Assembly: GCA_030043505.1 (NCBI GenBank)
Contig: JASHXN010000098.1
Span: forward strand, 1-6,856
DNA: 6,856 nt
Direction of reading: 5' to 3'
Origin: Thermoplasmata archaeon
GTDB lineage: Archaea; Thermoplasmatota; Thermoplasmata; UBA184
The position numbers were made by a program, and so were the translations under genes. Positions 6,142 to 6,856 of the stretch are shown here, in pieces. The notes below the pieces were generated by a model. That model was not told the DNA's origin and made no database searches. It saw only the letters and a list, made by a program, of their open reading frames with translations. Numbering within the stretch: the stretch's first letter is position 1; every line of letters starts with the position of its first letter.

Positions 6142-6144
6142 CCG

Positions 6145-6579
6145 ATGTCCGACACCAACGACCAGGTCGAATTCCGCCGCCATCTCAACGAGCTGCGCCG
6201 GGCGGCCGGGGGCCTCGGCCACGACTTCGCCGGGGAGATCTCCACCCTGGACCGGAAGATCGAGCGGCTCGGCACGGCGACCGCCCAGGACGCCCGCGAG
6301 CTCGCCCTCGACATCCGCGACGACCTCTCCAACCTCGGCCGCGCGATGGACGACGGGCTGCGCCAGCTGCCGCGGCGCCTCGCCGAGGCCGGTACGGCGA
6401 TCGGCTCGGGCGCCGCCCGGGCCGGGGGCGCCGCCCGCGACGCGGTCGTGACCGCGGGCCACCAGGCCAAGGTCGGGACCAAGAACGCTCTCGCCGCCGC
6501 CGCCGGGGTCCGACGGACCCCGATGAAGTCGTGGGCTCCCCCCGAGGGCGCCACGATGGAACGCTCGGACGAACCGTAA
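6145..6579 (+). CDS. Small helical hypothetical protein
   Basis: Encodes 144 aa; I do not recognise the family. Start ATG 6145 is supported by the GAGGAG motif and the TATA-like box. Residues 6-75 are predicted helical with heptad-like hydrophobics (FRRHLNELRR, ISTLDRKIERLG, DIRDDLSNLGRAMDDGLRQL). Residues 80-120 are rich in Ala and Gly (IGSGAARAGGAARDAV, KNALAAAAGV), and the last 20 or so residues are likely disordered. There is no cysteine, no signal peptide and no clear transmembrane segment, although the Ala/Gly stretch could form an amphipathic helix. The overall look resembles apolipoprotein-, phasin- or LEA-like helical proteins, but that is resemblance in composition only. It follows the VWA gene by 60 nt on the same strand, so it may belong to the same functional unit. 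High G/C third positions and low-GC second positions support real coding. Confidence 0.7.
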   Translation: MSDTNDQVEFRRHLNELRRAAGGLGHDFAGEISTLDRKIERLGTATAQDARELALDIRDDLSNLGRAMDDGLRQLPRRLAEAGTAIGSGAARAGGAARDAVVTAGHQAKVGTKNALAAAAGVRRTPMKSWAPPEGATMERSDEP

Positions 6580-6590
6580 CCGCACGGTCC

Positions 6591-6602
6591 CGCCCGGGGG
6601 CG
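6591..6602. terminator. Short GC hairpin between convergent genes
   Basis: CGCC and GGCG pair around CGGG in the 28-nt gap between the small gene stop (6579) and the methyltransferase stop (6608). It is only four pairs with no T tract, and is listed as the only structure in the gap. Confidence 0.15.
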
Positions 6603-6607
6603 CCCCG

Positions 6608-6856
6608 TCAGCCGGAGCGCCCGGCCGCCCGTCGGGGACGCGGGAGCCCTCGCACCTCGGCCCGGACCCGCTCCGCCGCGACCTCGAGGTACCCCGGGTC
6701 CCGGTCGAATCCGACGAACGGGAGGCCCAGGCGGGCCGCGGCGACGGCGCTCGCGCCGATCCCCACGAACGGGTCGACGACCCGTCGGGTCCGGGCGACG
6801 CCGTGGAGCCGCACGCACCACTCGGGCAGTTCCACGGGGAACGACGCCGGATGGGG
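6608..6856 (-). CDS. DNA methyltransferase (N6_N4_Mtase), C-terminal part
   Basis: Partial gene: the stop TGA is the complement of 6608-6610, and the 5' part lies beyond the right edge. About 82 residues are visible. They begin PHPASFPVELPEWCVRL, the HPAxFPxEL segment characteristic of DNA N4-cytosine/N6-adenine methyltransferases. Next comes motif I, VVDPFVGIGASAVAA, the S-adenosylmethionine-binding loop, and then VGFDRDPGYLEVAAERV, where the acidic residues after the second strand contact the cofactor (motif II). Motif I near the C-terminus indicates the beta-type motif order, so the catalytic (D/N/S)PP(Y/W) motif and target recognition domain should lie upstream, outside the window. The usual DPFxGxGTT reads GIGAS here, a mild departure that keeps the glycines. 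The last 20 or so residues are arginine- and proline-rich. A GTG at 6833-6835 is an internal codon, not the start. Whether a restriction enzyme partner exists cannot be seen; none is present on the left. Confidence 0.88.
   Translation of the reverse strand, partial: PHPASFPVELPEWCVRLHGVARTRRVVDPFVGIGASAVAAARLGLPFVGFDRDPGYLEVAAERVRAEVRGLPRPRRAAGRSG

Noticed and set aside
1..6856. CRISPR array, insertion sequence or integrase attachment repeats
   Set aside because: No regularly spaced direct repeats, no transposase or integrase motifs, and no duplicated tRNA end were seen in the window.

Overview
The window reads as a piece of high-GC archaeal chromosome. The evidence is a complete archaeal/eukaryotic-type ribosomal protein S3Ae gene, a tRNA(CAU) interrupted after position 37 by a 28-nt intron that folds into a bulge-helix-bulge, no encoded CCA on that tRNA, and TATA-like boxes placed about 25-30 nt before start codons (a leaderless or short-leader pattern). 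The phylum cannot be fixed from this sequence. A high-GC Thermoplasmata-like euryarchaeote is a guess, and the basic, arginine-rich proteins argue against a haloarchaeon.

Layout. Bases 1-115 are a short, relatively AT-richer leader with a TATA box. 116-1582 (+) encodes an AAA_14/DUF4143 ATPase whose codon use is less GC-rich than the rest. 1583-1741 is a convergent, hairpin-rich gap. 1742-1843 (-) is the intron-containing tRNA-Met, directly behind the S3Ae gene at 1879-2604 (-). 2605-2753 is a divergent promoter region. 2754-4289 (+) encodes a MoxR/Mg-chelatase-I-like AAA+ ATPase. It is followed at once by a long frame to 6084 (+) that encodes coiled coil, amphipathic helix, coiled coil and a VWA domain with an intact MIDAS. 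6145-6579 (+) encodes a small helical protein of unknown function behind its own TATA-like box. The window ends inside a convergent DNA methyltransferase gene, whose C-terminal part lies at 6608-6856 (-).

The AAA+ and VWA genes look like a matched pair of the MoxR-VWA (RavA/ViaA, NorQ/NorD, CoxD/CoxE, ChlI/ChlD) kind: an ATPase ring that remodels or matures a target recognised by the VWA partner. The target is not visible here. The most unusual point is that the VWA frame has no ATG, GTG or TTG start over its first roughly 840 bases. In fact no such codon occurs in any forward frame for more than 350 bases after the ATPase stop. The ATPase gene ends in a run of six C followed by CTCTAG, exactly where a one-base shift would join the two frames into a single polypeptide of about 1,109 residues with AAA-linker-VWA architecture like ChlD/BchD. 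This could be a real recoding site, a non-canonical start codon, or a one-base sequence error.
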